NCBI RefSeq assembly: GCF_001905385.1
Contig: NZ_LIPF01000001.1
Coordinates: forward strand, 548,765-612,764
DNA length: 64,000 nucleotides
Reading direction: 5' to 3'
From: Streptomyces sp. CB02414
Lineage (GTDB): Bacteria > Actinomycetota > Actinomycetes > Streptomycetales > Streptomycetaceae
Shown: positions 47,395 through 56,696 of the stretch, piece by piece
How positions within the stretch are numbered: the stretch's first letter is position 1
How the letters are laid out: the number at the start of each line of letters is the position of its first letter
Notes under the pieces: generated by a model
Told to the model about the DNA's origin: nothing
The model's database searches: none
The model's input: the letters and a program-made list of their open reading frames with translations, nothing else
Translations under genes and position numbers: made by a program

Positions 47395-48414
47395 TCACCC
47401 GCGCGGATCTCCGTCGGGTGTGAACGCCGGTACGGTCCGGAAGCGGCGGCGGTACTCGGTGGGGGTCGTGTCGAGTCGGCGACGGAAGGCCCTGACCAGC
47501 GTGTCGACGGTGCGGAATCCGCACGCGGAGGCGACGCGCTCCAGGGTCGCGTCGGTGGATTCGAGCTGGTGGCGGGCCACTTCCACGCGGGCCGACTCGA
47601 TGTAGGCGTGCGGTGTCGTGCCGAGTTCGGTCTTGAAGATCCGGGTGAGCTGCCGGTCGCTGACGTGGGCATGGGCGGCGAGGGCGGCGACGGTGAGCGG
47701 ATCGGCGATGTTGCGCATGATGTGGTGGCGCAGGTCCTCGATGCGGCGCGTCACGGAAACCTGCTCCAGGGGAACGCTGAACTGGCTCTGCCCGCTCGGC
47801 CGCTTCAGGTACATCACGAGCTGCCGGGCGACACGCAGCGCGACGGACTCCCCGAGGTCGTCGGCGATGAGGGCGAGGGATAGGTCGAGGCAGGCGCTGA
47901 TCCCGGCGCCGGTCCACACGTCGCCCTCGCGGATGAAGATCGGGTCGGCGTCGACCTCGACGGCCGGGTGATCGGCGGCCAGTTGCTGCGCCGTCGACCA
48001 GTGGGTGGTGGCGCGCTTGCCGTCGAGGAGTCCGGCCGCGGCGAGGATGTGGGCTCCGACGCAGACGGAGGTGACCCGTCGGGTCCGCTCGGCCAGTTGC
48101 CCGACCCGGTCCACCACGGCCGGATCGATGCGCGGATGGACGCCGCGCTGACCGTCGACCTCCACCGCGCCGGGCACGATCAGGGTGTCGATGCTCCGCT
48201 CGGACAGTTCGTCGAAGGTGAGGTCGGGCAGGACCCGGACCCCCGCGCCGGTGGTGACCGGGTGCATGGTCTCCGCGGCTAGGACCACGTCGTAGCCCGC
48301 CGCCTCGTCCGTCTCACGTCGCGCGAGGGAGAAAACCTCCGGCGGTCCGGTGACGTCGAGCAGGTCGACGTCCTCGAAGAGGACGATGACGACCAGTCGG
48401 CTGACGGTGTGCAA
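47395..48414 (-). CDS. GlxA-family AraC-type regulator with DJ-1/PfpI domain
   Basis: 339 residues. An N-terminal DJ-1/PfpI amidotransferase-like domain (VVIVLFEDVDLLDVTGPPEVF, SVCVGAHILAAAGLLDGKRATTHW, with the elbow cysteine) is followed by two AraC helix-turn-helices (RNIADPLTVAALAAHAHVSDRQLTRIF; LERVASACGFRTVDTLVRAFRR). Divergent from the isochorismatase pair and probably their regulator through the CGACACCGGTGTCG palindrome. TTG start at 48414 with GGAGG just before it. Confidence 0.9.
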   Translation of the reverse strand: MHTVSRLVVIVLFEDVDLLDVTGPPEVFSLARRETDEAAGYDVVLAAETMHPVTTGAGVRVLPDLTFDELSERSIDTLIVPGAVEVDGQRGVHPRIDPAVVDRVGQLAERTRRVTSVCVGAHILAAAGLLDGKRATTHWSTAQQLAADHPAVEVDADPIFIREGDVWTGAGISACLDLSLALIADDLGESVALRVARQLVMYLKRPSGQSQFSVPLEQVSVTRRIEDLRHHIMRNIADPLTVAALAAHAHVSDRQLTRIFKTELGTTPHAYIESARVEVARHQLESTDATLERVASACGFRTVDTLVRAFRRRLDTTPTEYRRRFRTVPAFTPDGDPRG

Positions 48415-48433
48415 GGGACCTCCCCACGCTCGG

Positions 48434-48480
48434 CGACACCGGTGTCGGTTTCTGCATGTTAGACGACATTGCCGACACCG
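48434..48480. promoter_or_regulatory. Palindromic operator plus half-site
   Basis: CGACACCGGTGTCG (48434-48447) is a perfect 14-bp palindrome, and CCGACACCG recurs at 48472-48480. Both lie between the GlxA-type regulator and its divergent isochorismatase target. Confidence 0.6.
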
Positions 48481-48561
48481 CCGGTGATCCGTAGCGTCGT
48501 AGGCGCAGGTCACCGCGTCGGTGAACTGCTCTCCCCGATCAGCGACTTGAGGCGGTTTCCC

Positions 48562-49152
48562 ATGCCCAGAACAACCCTGCGCCAGCTCAACGGTCTCGAC
48601 GACACCCCAGCGAAGCTCGCCGGCTCGACCCTGGTCCTGATCGACTACCAGAACACCTACACGACCGGCGTCATGGAGCTGGACGGCTGGCAGGACGCGC
48701 TCGACGCCGGTGCCCGGCTGCTGGCGCGGGCCCGCCAGGAGGGTGCGAAGGCCGTCCACGTCGTCAACGACGGCGGCGAGGGCACTCCTTACGACATCCG
48801 CGCCGAGATCGGCTCGATCCACCCGAGCGTCGCACCGCTCGACGGTGAGCCCGTCGTCGTCAAGAAGGCCCCGAACGCGTTCGTCGGCACGGACCTCGAC
48901 CAGCATGTCGACGCCGCCGGCAACACCGACCTCGTCCTCGCCGGCTTCATGACGCACATGTGCGTGGCCTTCACCGCCCAGGGCGCCTTCCTGCGCGGCA
49001 ACCGCCCCACGGTCGTCGCCGACGCCTGCGCCACCCGCGCGCTGCCGGTCGCGGGCACCGAACTGGACGCCCGCCAGGTGCACCACAGCGCCCTCGCCAC
49101 CATCGCCGACCTGTACGGGGTCGTCGTTCACTCGCAGAAGGAGATCTCCTGA
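48562..49152 (+). CDS. Isochorismatase-family cysteine hydrolase
   Basis: 196 residues with the catalytic triad of the family: D28 in LVLIDYQNTYT, K101/102 in VVVKKAPNAF, and C134 in LAGFMTHMCVAFTAQGAF. Related enzymes include nicotinamidases and N-carbamoyl hydrolases; substrate unknown. The ATG follows GAGGCGG. Next gene is a paralogue overlapping by one base (TGATG). Confidence 0.92.
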   Translation: MPRTTLRQLNGLDDTPAKLAGSTLVLIDYQNTYTTGVMELDGWQDALDAGARLLARARQEGAKAVHVVNDGGEGTPYDIRAEIGSIHPSVAPLDGEPVVVKKAPNAFVGTDLDQHVDAAGNTDLVLAGFMTHMCVAFTAQGAFLRGNRPTVVADACATRALPVAGTELDARQVHHSALATIADLYGVVVHSQKEIS

Positions 49153-49838
49153 TGAAGCTGCTCCGTCCGACCGTCGCGCTCGCCGCCGCCGTCCTCTCGG
49201 TCACCGCCACCGCGTGCGGCGGTGACTCCGAGGCCGCCACCGCGACGAACGTCGCGAAGGACACGACGACGCTGCGCGAACTCAACAAACTCGGCGAGAC
49301 CCCGGCCACGCTCTCCGACGCGACGCTCATCCTCGTCGACTACCAGAACACCTACACGGAAGGTGTGATGGAACTCGACGGCTGGAAGCCGGCGGTGGAC
49401 AACGCCGAAGCACTGCTGAAGCGGGCCAGGGAGGCGGGCACGCCGGTCATCCATATCGTCGACAAGGGATACGACCTGAAGTCGAAGGCGGGCCAGATCA
49501 TTCCGGCGCTGCAGCCGGTCAAGGGCGAGCCCGTCGTCGAGAAGAGCGTCCCCAACGCGTTCCACGGCACGGACCTCGCCGAGCAGGTCAAGAAGGCCGG
49601 CAACAAGAACGTCATCGTCGCCGGGTTCATGACGAACATGTGCACCTTGTTCACCGCCCAGGGCGCGTTCCTCAACGGCAACGCTCCGACCGTGGTCGCC
49701 GACGCCTCCGCGACCCGGCCGCTGCCCCTGAAGGGCAACCCGAACGGCATCCCGGCACAGCAGGTCCACGAGGCGGCTCTCGCCACGGTCCAGGACCTCT
49801 ACGGGGTCGTCGTTCCGTCGCAGCGGTCCCTCACCTGA
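49152..49838 (+). CDS. Lipoprotein isochorismatase-family hydrolase
   Basis: 228 residues. A signal peptide ends in the lipobox-like ATAC22 followed by GGD, then the same enzyme fold as its neighbour, with D63, K131 and C164 all intact (LVDYQNTYT, VEKSVPNAF, GFMTNMCTLF). Thus an active-looking isochorismatase is anchored outside the membrane, unusual for this cytosolic family. The two copies look like a tandem duplication followed by gain of an export signal. Confidence 0.85.
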   Translation: MKLLRPTVALAAAVLSVTATACGGDSEAATATNVAKDTTTLRELNKLGETPATLSDATLILVDYQNTYTEGVMELDGWKPAVDNAEALLKRAREAGTPVIHIVDKGYDLKSKAGQIIPALQPVKGEPVVEKSVPNAFHGTDLAEQVKKAGNKNVIVAGFMTNMCTLFTAQGAFLNGNAPTVVADASATRPLPLKGNPNGIPAQQVHEAALATVQDLYGVVVPSQRSLT

Positions 49839-49933
49839 CCCGGCCGGAACCCGATCAACGTTTCTGTTCGAATTATCGTCTTCGCACGTGCCCCAGCCGT
49901 GCACCCCGACCACGCCGAACGGAAACCCCGACC

Positions 49934-51571
49934 GTGCTCCCTGCCATACTCCCCCTCTCCCGACCCGAACGGCGCCGGGAGAGACGCCCCGGCGATGCCC
50001 TGCGTGCCTTCGGGCGCCGGCATCGCGTGGCCCTGCTCGCCACCCTGCCCACCATCCCGCTGTACGCGGTGTGGTGGGTGTTTCTCGCCACCGGCGGGGG
50101 CGACCTGGCGGCGCAGGAGGCATGGGCCGACTTCGTCTCGCGGCACGGCGCCTCGGCGTACGGGTTCTTCTGGTACGGCGGGGTGCACACCGCCAACTAC
50201 AGCGTCATCTCGCCGTACCTGATGGCCGCACTGGGCGTGCGCACGGTGACCGCCCTGTCGGGGCTGGCGGCCTCCTGGCTGGCGGCGGTGCTGATCACGC
50301 GGACCGGTGTGCGCAAGCCGCTGTGGGTCGCCCTGCTCACCTCCCTCGCCCTGTGGTGCAACGTCGCCTCGGGGCGTACGACCTTCGCGCTCGGGGTCGC
50401 CTTCGGGCTGGCCGCGTGCGTGCACCTGGTGCGGGAGCGGCGGCTGGTGCTCGCCGCCGGGTACGCCGCGCTGGCCACCATGGCGTCGCCGGTGGCCGGG
50501 CTGTTCCTGGCCGTCGTGGGCGCCGGGTTCCTGCTGGTACGGGACCGGGGGCGGGCCCTCGTGCTCCTCGTGCCGCCCGCCGCGGTCGTCGGGCTGACCA
50601 CGCTGTTCTTCCCCTTCAGCGGGGAGCAGCCGATGCCGGCGGCCCGCATATGGCCGCCGGTCGTGCTCGGTCTCGCCGTCACGGCGCTGGTCCCGCGCGA
50701 CTGGCGGGTCGCCCGGTGGAGCGGTGTCGTGTACGCGCTCGGGACCGTGCTGACGTACCTCATACCCTCCGCCGTCGGCACCAACGTCGAGCGGTTCGCG
50801 GAGTACTTCGCGCCTCCCGTGCTGCTCGCGGCCCTGCTCGGTGCGGACCGGGCGCGGCGGGTCGCGCGCGGGCTGCTGGCCGTCGCCCTCGTCTTCTCCG
50901 TGGGGTGGATGGGGAAGAAGACCGCCGACGACCTGACGGAGTACACCGTGGTGCCCGCCTGGGCCAGGAAGACGGACGGTGTCGTGCGGGCACTGGACGG
51001 CCTCGGCGCCGACCGTACGCGGGTGGAGGTGGTGCCCGCCCGCGACCACCGCGAGGCCGCCTCGCTCGCCCCGCACGTCAACCTGGCCCGTGGCTGGAAC
51101 CGGCAGCTCGACGTGGAACGCGCCCGTCTCTTCTACGACGGCACCTTCTCCGCTGCCGCCTACCGGGACTGGCTCGACCACTGGGCGGTCGGCTTCGTCG
51201 TGCTGCCGCTGGCCAAGCCGGACGGGCCCGCCAAGGCCGAGGCCGCGCTCGTGGGGGACCCGGAACGGCGGCCCGGCTGGCTGGAGCCCGTCTGGCAGGA
51301 CGAGCACTGGAGGGTGTTCCGGGTGCGGGACGCCGTGCCGCTCGTCTCCGAGCCCGGCACCGTCGTGGCCGCCACCGGCGCCGAACTGGTGCTGCGCATG
51401 GACCGGCCCGGCGCGGTGACCGTGCGGGTCGCCTGGTCGCCGTGGCTGCGGGCCGACGGCGGGTGCCTCGCCCGGGACGGCGAGTTCACCCGCCTGACCG
51501 TCGAGGCACCCGGCGAGTACCGGATCAGCTCCCGGTACGGTCCTTCGCCGCAGGCGGAGGAGCGCTGCTGA
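49934..51571 (+). CDS. Polytopic membrane protein, GT-C glycosyltransferase-like
   Basis: 545 residues: about eleven helices to residue 340, then a large extracytoplasmic C-terminal domain (NLARGWNRQLDVERARLFYDGTFSAAAYRDWLDHWAVGFVVLP). The ordering of helices, and a final soluble domain with WxxxHWAVGF, suggest a lipid-linked glycosyltransferase of the GT-C class, but the signature DE motif is not obvious. GTG start at 49934; its end overlaps the convergent GT87 gene by 47 bp. Confidence 0.75.
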   Translation: MLPAILPLSRPERRRERRPGDALRAFGRRHRVALLATLPTIPLYAVWWVFLATGGGDLAAQEAWADFVSRHGASAYGFFWYGGVHTANYSVISPYLMAALGVRTVTALSGLAASWLAAVLITRTGVRKPLWVALLTSLALWCNVASGRTTFALGVAFGLAACVHLVRERRLVLAAGYAALATMASPVAGLFLAVVGAGFLLVRDRGRALVLLVPPAAVVGLTTLFFPFSGEQPMPAARIWPPVVLGLAVTALVPRDWRVARWSGVVYALGTVLTYLIPSAVGTNVERFAEYFAPPVLLAALLGADRARRVARGLLAVALVFSVGWMGKKTADDLTEYTVVPAWARKTDGVVRALDGLGADRTRVEVVPARDHREAASLAPHVNLARGWNRQLDVERARLFYDGTFSAAAYRDWLDHWAVGFVVLPLAKPDGPAKAEAALVGDPERRPGWLEPVWQDEHWRVFRVRDAVPLVSEPGTVVAATGAELVLRMDRPGAVTVRVAWSPWLRADGGCLARDGEFTRLTVEAPGEYRISSRYGPSPQAEERC

Positions 51572-53684
51572 GGCTCTCGGTCTCCTGGGACGGCGGCGGG
51601 ACGGTTGCGGTCTCCTCGGTGCCAGTCGCCTTCTCGGTCCCGGCCCCCGGGGGCGCCCCGGCCACCGACGACGCCTCGGGCCCCGCCGTCACCCGCGCCC
51701 TCGGCCCCTGGAACAGGTACGCCAGTCCGAAGCCCGCCGCGACGACCGCCGCGCCGCCCACCGCGTCCAGCACCCAGTGGTTGCCGGTGGCCACGATCGC
51801 GGCGACGGTGAAGAGGGGGTGGAGGAGGCCGAGGGCCTTCATCCACAGCTTCGGGGCGATGATCGCGATCGCCACTCCGCACCACAGCGACCAGCCGAAG
51901 TGCAGCGACGGCATCGCCGCGTACTGGTTGGTGAGGTGCGTCAGCGTGCCGTAGTCCGGCTTGGAGAAGTCCTGCACGCCGTGCACCGTGTCGATGATCC
52001 CGAGCCCCGGCATCAGACGCGGCGGCGCCAGCGGGTACAGCCAGAAGCCGACCAGGGCGAGCAGCGTGGTGAAGCCGAGGGACGCGCGGGCCCAGCGGTA
52101 GTCGACCGGGCGGCGCCAGTACAGGACGCCGAGGACGGCCAGCGGCACGACGAAGTGGAACGACGTGTAGTAGAAGTCGAAAAAGTCCCGCAGCCAGCCG
52201 GTCTTCACCACTGCGTGGTTGATCGCGTGCTCGATGTCGAGGTGCAGGAAGCGCTCGATGTCGAGGATCTGCCAGCCGTGCTCCTCCGCCCGGGCCCGGC
52301 CCGCCGAGTTGCTGCCGCCGGTCGCCGCGAGGCGGACCTGGGAGTAGGCGGCGTAGGTGACCCGGATGAGGAGCAGCTCCAGGAGGAGGTTGGGGCGGGT
52401 GAGGACCCTGCGCAGGAAGGGCAGGAGGGGGACGTGCTTGAAGCGGGCCGGGACGGGCGGTGCGTAGCTCGTCGGGACCGGGTTGTCGAAGTACGGCGAG
52501 GTGCGGGGCAGGAAGGGCACGGCGACGGCCGCCGCCAGCGCCGCGAGGAGTACGACGTTGTCGCGCAGCGGGTACAGGGCCGCCATGTTCGGCAGCATCA
52601 TCTTCGCGGGGAGCGTCATCACCAGGACGACGGCGACCGGCCACACCAGCCTGTCGGAGGCACGCTTGCCTACCCGGCCGACGACCGCGGGCAGCACCCA
52701 CAGCAGCTGGTGCTGCCAGGTGGCCGGGGAGACGACGACGGCCGCGCAGCCGGTGATGGCGACGGCGAGCAGCAGCTGGCCGTCGCGGGCGTAGCGCACG
52801 GCGCGGCGCAGGGCGAGGACGGCGACGGCCGCACCGAGGAGGAGGAAGAGGGCGATCTCCAGGGGGCCGTTGAGGCCGAGTCGCAGCAGGGCGCCGTGCA
52901 GCGACTGGTTGGCGAGGTCGTCGGCCTCGCCGCCCAGGCCCACACCGGCCATGTGGTGGACCCAGTAGGTGTACGAGTCCTGCGCCATCGCCGCCCAGGC
53001 GACGGCGGTGCAGGCGAGGAACGTGACGCCGGTGGACACGGCGGCGCGTCTGCGGTCGGTGAACCAGAGGAGGGGCACGAAGAGGAGCACGGTCGGCTGG
53101 AAGGCGGCGGCCACGCCGATCAGTACGCCGCCGATCCGGTCGGCGTGTGCGCCGCGCACGGCGAAGCAGCCCAGCAGCACCAGGAGGACCGGGATGATGC
53201 TGGTCTGGCCGAGCCACAGGGCGTTGCGCACCGGCAGGGACAGCATCAGCAGGCTGATCGCGACGGGCGCCGCCAGCAGCGCCGTACGGCGGCCCACCGG
53301 CTGGGGCAGGGCGCGGGCGGCGACCAGGCCGAGGGCGACGACGAGCAGCAGCGACCCGAAGGTCCAGCCCCAGCCGAGAGCCTGCTCGGCGGCGCGGGTG
53401 AAGGGTTTGAGGACCAGCCCGACGAAGGGGGTGCCGGTGAACTGTGTGGACTCGTACAGCGAGCCCTCCACGTGCAGGACGCCGTGCTCACCGACCCAGG
53501 TCTCCAGGTCCGTGAGCCGTTCTCCGCTCGGGGTGCTGAGGACCGCGGCCAGTTGCCGGACGGCGAGGATGGCGGCGACCAGCCACAGGCCGAGGCGGGC
53601 TACGCGCAGCCGTGCCCTGGTCGCATCGACGGCCGGGGCTCCGAAAGCCTCCGCCGGTCGCCCACTGTGCTCCGCATTCGCCAC
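51525..53684 (-). CDS. GT87-like glycosyltransferase fused to PAP2-type phosphatase
   Basis: 719 residues. The N-terminal half (to about 400) is a polytopic GT87/DUF2029 mannosyltransferase-like domain with SLYESTQFTGTPFVGLVLKP. The C-terminal half (about 430-680) is a PAP2_3 acid phosphatase domain with NQYAAMPSLHFGWS and GNHWVLDAVGG. A Pro/Thr-rich tail follows. The fusion could transfer a sugar from a lipid-phosphate donor and recycle the carrier. GTG start at 53684. Confidence 0.88.
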   Translation of the reverse strand: MANAEHSGRPAEAFGAPAVDATRARLRVARLGLWLVAAILAVRQLAAVLSTPSGERLTDLETWVGEHGVLHVEGSLYESTQFTGTPFVGLVLKPFTRAAEQALGWGWTFGSLLLVVALGLVAARALPQPVGRRTALLAAPVAISLLMLSLPVRNALWLGQTSIIPVLLVLLGCFAVRGAHADRIGGVLIGVAAAFQPTVLLFVPLLWFTDRRRAAVSTGVTFLACTAVAWAAMAQDSYTYWVHHMAGVGLGGEADDLANQSLHGALLRLGLNGPLEIALFLLLGAAVAVLALRRAVRYARDGQLLLAVAITGCAAVVVSPATWQHQLLWVLPAVVGRVGKRASDRLVWPVAVVLVMTLPAKMMLPNMAALYPLRDNVVLLAALAAAVAVPFLPRTSPYFDNPVPTSYAPPVPARFKHVPLLPFLRRVLTRPNLLLELLLIRVTYAAYSQVRLAATGGSNSAGRARAEEHGWQILDIERFLHLDIEHAINHAVVKTGWLRDFFDFYYTSFHFVVPLAVLGVLYWRRPVDYRWARASLGFTTLLALVGFWLYPLAPPRLMPGLGIIDTVHGVQDFSKPDYGTLTHLTNQYAAMPSLHFGWSLWCGVAIAIIAPKLWMKALGLLHPLFTVAAIVATGNHWVLDAVGGAAVVAAGFGLAYLFQGPRARVTAGPEASSVAGAPPGAGTEKATGTEETATVPPPSQETESLSSAPPPAAKDRTGS

Positions 53685-54104
53685 GCCCCGTCGGCCTCCC
53701 GCCCCGTTCGTATCGCGCCCGTGCGCGATGTGTCCGTCCTTGCGAACCCTATGAGGCTCGCACCACCCCCGGAGGGAGACGCAGGCAACCCCCGCTCCAC
53801 CTGACCGCCGCCCGCTTTTCGCCCGACGATAGTGCGGGAGCGGGCCGGTTGCCTCTCCCGGGAGCGAGAAGGATCACAGGTCACGGGCGCGCGGAGCGCT
53901 CCGTGGCGCGCGGATGTCCCTGCGTGTGCGCCCTTTTGGTGCAGTGTGCAACGAAAAGCATACCGGGCGTAAGCGGCACATCAGCGCCTATGGTCGCTTT
54001 TCTGCCCGTGGCCGAGTGGCCGCGGGTTCTTTCCGGCCCGGCGACAGTGCCGCCGTGCGGGTCGGGGCGTCCCTGTTCCCGTCGAAAGGTAGGCGAGCGG
54101 AGTT
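53685..54104. other. Gene-free divergent region, 420 bp
   Basis: No frame with good codon bias. It contains a minus-strand CATAGGG -10 near 53747 for the GT87 gene, a perfect palindrome CGGAGCGCTCCG (53892-53903), CTCCCGGGAG (53855-53864) and, on the plus strand, GCATACC about 140 bp before the MHS transporter start. Confidence 0.5.
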
Positions 54105-55541
54105 TTGTCGGCCGCCCCCGTCGTCGCTGATCCGTCCCGCACGACCCCCGCACCGTCCCCCTCGGGTGCCCCTTCGTCCCCCTCGGGTGCCTCTACGTCC
54201 CTCTCGGGTGCCTCCGGCGCCCCCACCGCCACCGATCCCGCGCTGGTCAGGCGTGCCGTCAAGGCGGCGGCGCTCGGCAACGCGATGGAGTGGTTCGACT
54301 TCGGCGTCTACAGCTACATCGCCGTGACGCTGGGCAAGGTCTTCTTCCCGTCGGGCAACCCGACCGCCCAGCTGCTCTCCACCTTCGGCGCCTTCGCGGC
54401 GGCGTTCCTGGTCCGGCCGCTGGGCGGCATGGTCTTCGGGCCGCTCGGCGACCGGGTCGGGCGGCAGAAGGTCCTCGCCCTGACGATGATCATGATGGCG
54501 GCGGGCACGTTCGCCATCGGCCTGATCCCCTCCTACGCGTCGATCGGCGTGTGGGCGCCGGTGCTGCTGCTGGTCGCACGGCTGGTGCAGGGTTTCTCCA
54601 CCGGAGGTGAGTACGCGGGCGCGTCCACCTTCATCGCCGAGTACGCGCCGGACAAGCGGCGCGGGTTCCTGGGGAGCTGGCTGGAGTTCGGCACGCTGGC
54701 CGGGTACATCGGCGGCGCGGGGCTGGTGACGCTGATGACGGCGCTGCTGTCGGACGGCGACCTGACGTCCTGGGGCTGGCGGATCCCGTTCCTGATCGCC
54801 GGGCCGATGGGCATCATCGGGCTGTACCTGCGGATGCGGCTGGAGGAGACGCCGGCGTTCGCCGCCGAGGTCGAGAAGGCGGAGGCGGAACGGGTCAAGG
54901 TGCCGCTGAGGGAGATGGTCACCGGGCAGTGGAAGGCGCTGCTGCTCTGCGTCGGCCTGGTGCTGGTCTTCAACGTCACGGACTACATGCTGCTGTCGTA
55001 CATGCCGAGCTACCTGACGAGCGAGCTCGAGTACGACGAGACACACGGGCTGCTCGTGGTGCTGGCCGTGATGGTGCTGATGATGGTCGTCCAGCCGTTC
55101 GCGGGCGCGCTGACCGACCGGGTCGGGCGGCGTCCGGTGATCGCGGCGGGCTGCGCCGGCTTCCTGCTGCTGTCGGTCCCGGCCCTGCTGCTGATCCGCG
55201 ACGGCAGCCTGTGGGCGGTGGGCCTGGGCATGGCCGCGCTGGGTCTGCTGCTGGTCTGCTTCACGGCGTCGATGCCGTCCGCGCTGCCGGCGCTGTTCCC
55301 GACGCGGGTGCGGTACGGGTCGCTGTCGATCGGCTTCAACGTGTCCGTCTCCCTGTTCGGCGGGACGACGCCGCTGGTGGTGACGGCGCTGATCGGGGCG
55401 ACGGGGAACATGATGATGCCCGCCTACTACATGATGGCCGCGGCCGTCGTCGGCGGCGTGGCGGTGTGGTTCATGTCGGAGTCGGCGGGCCGGCCACTAC
55501 CGGGCTCGGCACCGGCGGTGGACGCGCGCGAGCGCGTTTGA
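54105..55541 (+). CDS. MHS-family MFS transporter (ProP-like)
   Basis: 478 residues, twelve helices. GNAMEWFDFGVYSYIAV at the start of helix 1, GPLGDRVGRQKVL (motif A) and LVQGFSTGGEYAGASTFIAEYAP are the metabolite:H+ symporter signature shared with ProP and citrate or betaine carriers. The first 40 residues include a threefold 21-nt repeat (54158-54217). TTG start with GGAG three bases upstream is short; the exact start is uncertain. Confidence 0.9.
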   Translation: MSAAPVVADPSRTTPAPSPSGAPSSPSGASTSLSGASGAPTATDPALVRRAVKAAALGNAMEWFDFGVYSYIAVTLGKVFFPSGNPTAQLLSTFGAFAAAFLVRPLGGMVFGPLGDRVGRQKVLALTMIMMAAGTFAIGLIPSYASIGVWAPVLLLVARLVQGFSTGGEYAGASTFIAEYAPDKRRGFLGSWLEFGTLAGYIGGAGLVTLMTALLSDGDLTSWGWRIPFLIAGPMGIIGLYLRMRLEETPAFAAEVEKAEAERVKVPLREMVTGQWKALLLCVGLVLVFNVTDYMLLSYMPSYLTSELEYDETHGLLVVLAVMVLMMVVQPFAGALTDRVGRRPVIAAGCAGFLLLSVPALLLIRDGSLWAVGLGMAALGLLLVCFTASMPSALPALFPTRVRYGSLSIGFNVSVSLFGGTTPLVVTALIGATGNMMMPAYYMMAAAVVGGVAVWFMSESAGRPLPGSAPAVDARERV

Positions 55542-55544
55542 GCG

Positions 55545-55738
55545 GGTGCCTGCGGCGCCTGTGCGGGTTCGGTGGGGGTGCGCGTAGCGCGTTCGGTGGT
55601 GTTGTGGGTCGGGGCCGCGCCGGGGGGTGTCCGTCCTCGGAACGGCGCGGAATCGGTCACTTGAAAAGGTGCGGGGCGTTGACGCGCCAACCGCTGCGGG
55701 CGGACACCCCCCGACACGTCCCCTTCCCGCCGTACGCG
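55545..55738 (-). repeat. Dispersed hairpin repeat, copy C
   Basis: Same element as copies A and B on the opposite strand: arms at 55621-55633 and 55701-55713, 67-nt loop. Loop sequence follows copy A with minor changes. The GC-rich CCGCAGCTGGGCGGG-type flank continues to about 55870. It fills the gap after the MHS gene. Confidence 0.85.
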
Positions 55739-55948
55739 GCTGACCGTCCGTGCGGGGATCCCGCCCAGCTGCGGGCAGTCGTGCCGCTGGGGCGGCACGG
55801 GTGGGCGCAGCGGCACCCCGCTACGCCGGGCTGCGCACCGACCCCCGACGCCCACCCCCACGCCGGGCTCGCAGAAACCGGCGAGGCGACACGGCACCAC
55901 CCCACCCGGCCACAACACGCCCCCGTTCACCCCACCCCGGGCTATCTT

Positions 55949-55978
55949 CGTTAGCACACCTACTTAGAAAAGCTAACG
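55949..55978. promoter_or_regulatory. Inverted repeat in AT-rich island before the O-methyltransferase
   Basis: CGTTAGC (55949-55955) and GCTAACG (55972-55978) are perfect inverted arms around a 16-nt spacer containing CACACCTACTTAG. It lies 20 bp before the start at 55998, in the most AT-rich short stretch of the area. Confidence 0.55.
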
Positions 55979-55997
55979 ACGCATACGGGAGGCCCGC

Positions 55998-56669
55998 ATG
56001 AGCGACTCGCAGCTCTGGGACGACGTCGACGCCTACTTCACCGCCCACCTCTCCCCCGCCGACGACGCCTTGGACGCCGCCCTGCGGGACAGCGACGCCG
56101 CCGGGCTGCCGCCGGTGAACGTCACCGCCGGCCAGGGAAAGCTCCTCCAGCTGCTCGCACAGCTCCAGGGCGCCCGCACCATCCTGGAGATCGGCACCCT
56201 CGGCGGCTACAGCACCATCTGGCTCGCCCGCGCCCTGCCCGCCGACGGCCGCCTGGTCACGCTGGAGTACAGCGCCCGGCACGCCGAGGTCGCCACCCGC
56301 AACATCGCCCGCGCCGGCCTCGACGCCCTCGTCGACGTACGCGTCGGCCCGGCCCTGGAGTCACTGCCGAAGCTCGCCGACGACAACCCGCCGCCGTTCG
56401 ACCTGGTCTTCATCGACGCGGACAAGGGCAACAATCCGCACTACCTGGAGTGGGCCCTGAGGCTCACCAGCACCGGCAGCCTGATCGTCGTCGACAACGT
56501 GGTCCGCGGCGGCCGCGTGGCCGACGCGGGTGACACCGGCGACGACGTGCGCGGCACCCGCGCCGCGATCGAGATGATCGGCAGCCACCCGCGGCTCAGC
56601 GGTACGGCGATCCAGACGGTCGGCAGCAAGGGCTACGACGGTTTCGCGCTGGCCCGCGTGCTGGAGTGA
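55998..56669 (+). CDS. O-methyltransferase (catechol/caffeoyl-CoA type)
   Basis: 223 residues of the Methyltransf_3 family: TILEIGTLGGYSTIWLARAL (SAM motif), FDLVFIDADKGNNPHYLEWAL (metal-binding D and N) and LIVVDNVVRGGRVADA. Mg2+-dependent methylation of a vicinal diol or catechol is expected. The ATG follows GGGAGG. Directly downstream of the inverted repeat at 55949. Confidence 0.93.
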   Translation: MSDSQLWDDVDAYFTAHLSPADDALDAALRDSDAAGLPPVNVTAGQGKLLQLLAQLQGARTILEIGTLGGYSTIWLARALPADGRLVTLEYSARHAEVATRNIARAGLDALVDVRVGPALESLPKLADDNPPPFDLVFIDADKGNNPHYLEWALRLTSTGSLIVVDNVVRGGRVADAGDTGDDVRGTRAAIEMIGSHPRLSGTAIQTVGSKGYDGFALARVLE

Positions 56670-56696
56670 GGGCGGCGCGGTGGCGGCGCGCCGCCC

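Noticed and set aside
55542..55957. ORFs through repeat copy C, both strands
   Set aside because: They correspond to the same repeated sequence seen twice elsewhere; copies A and B produce equivalent spurious frames with different disruptions.
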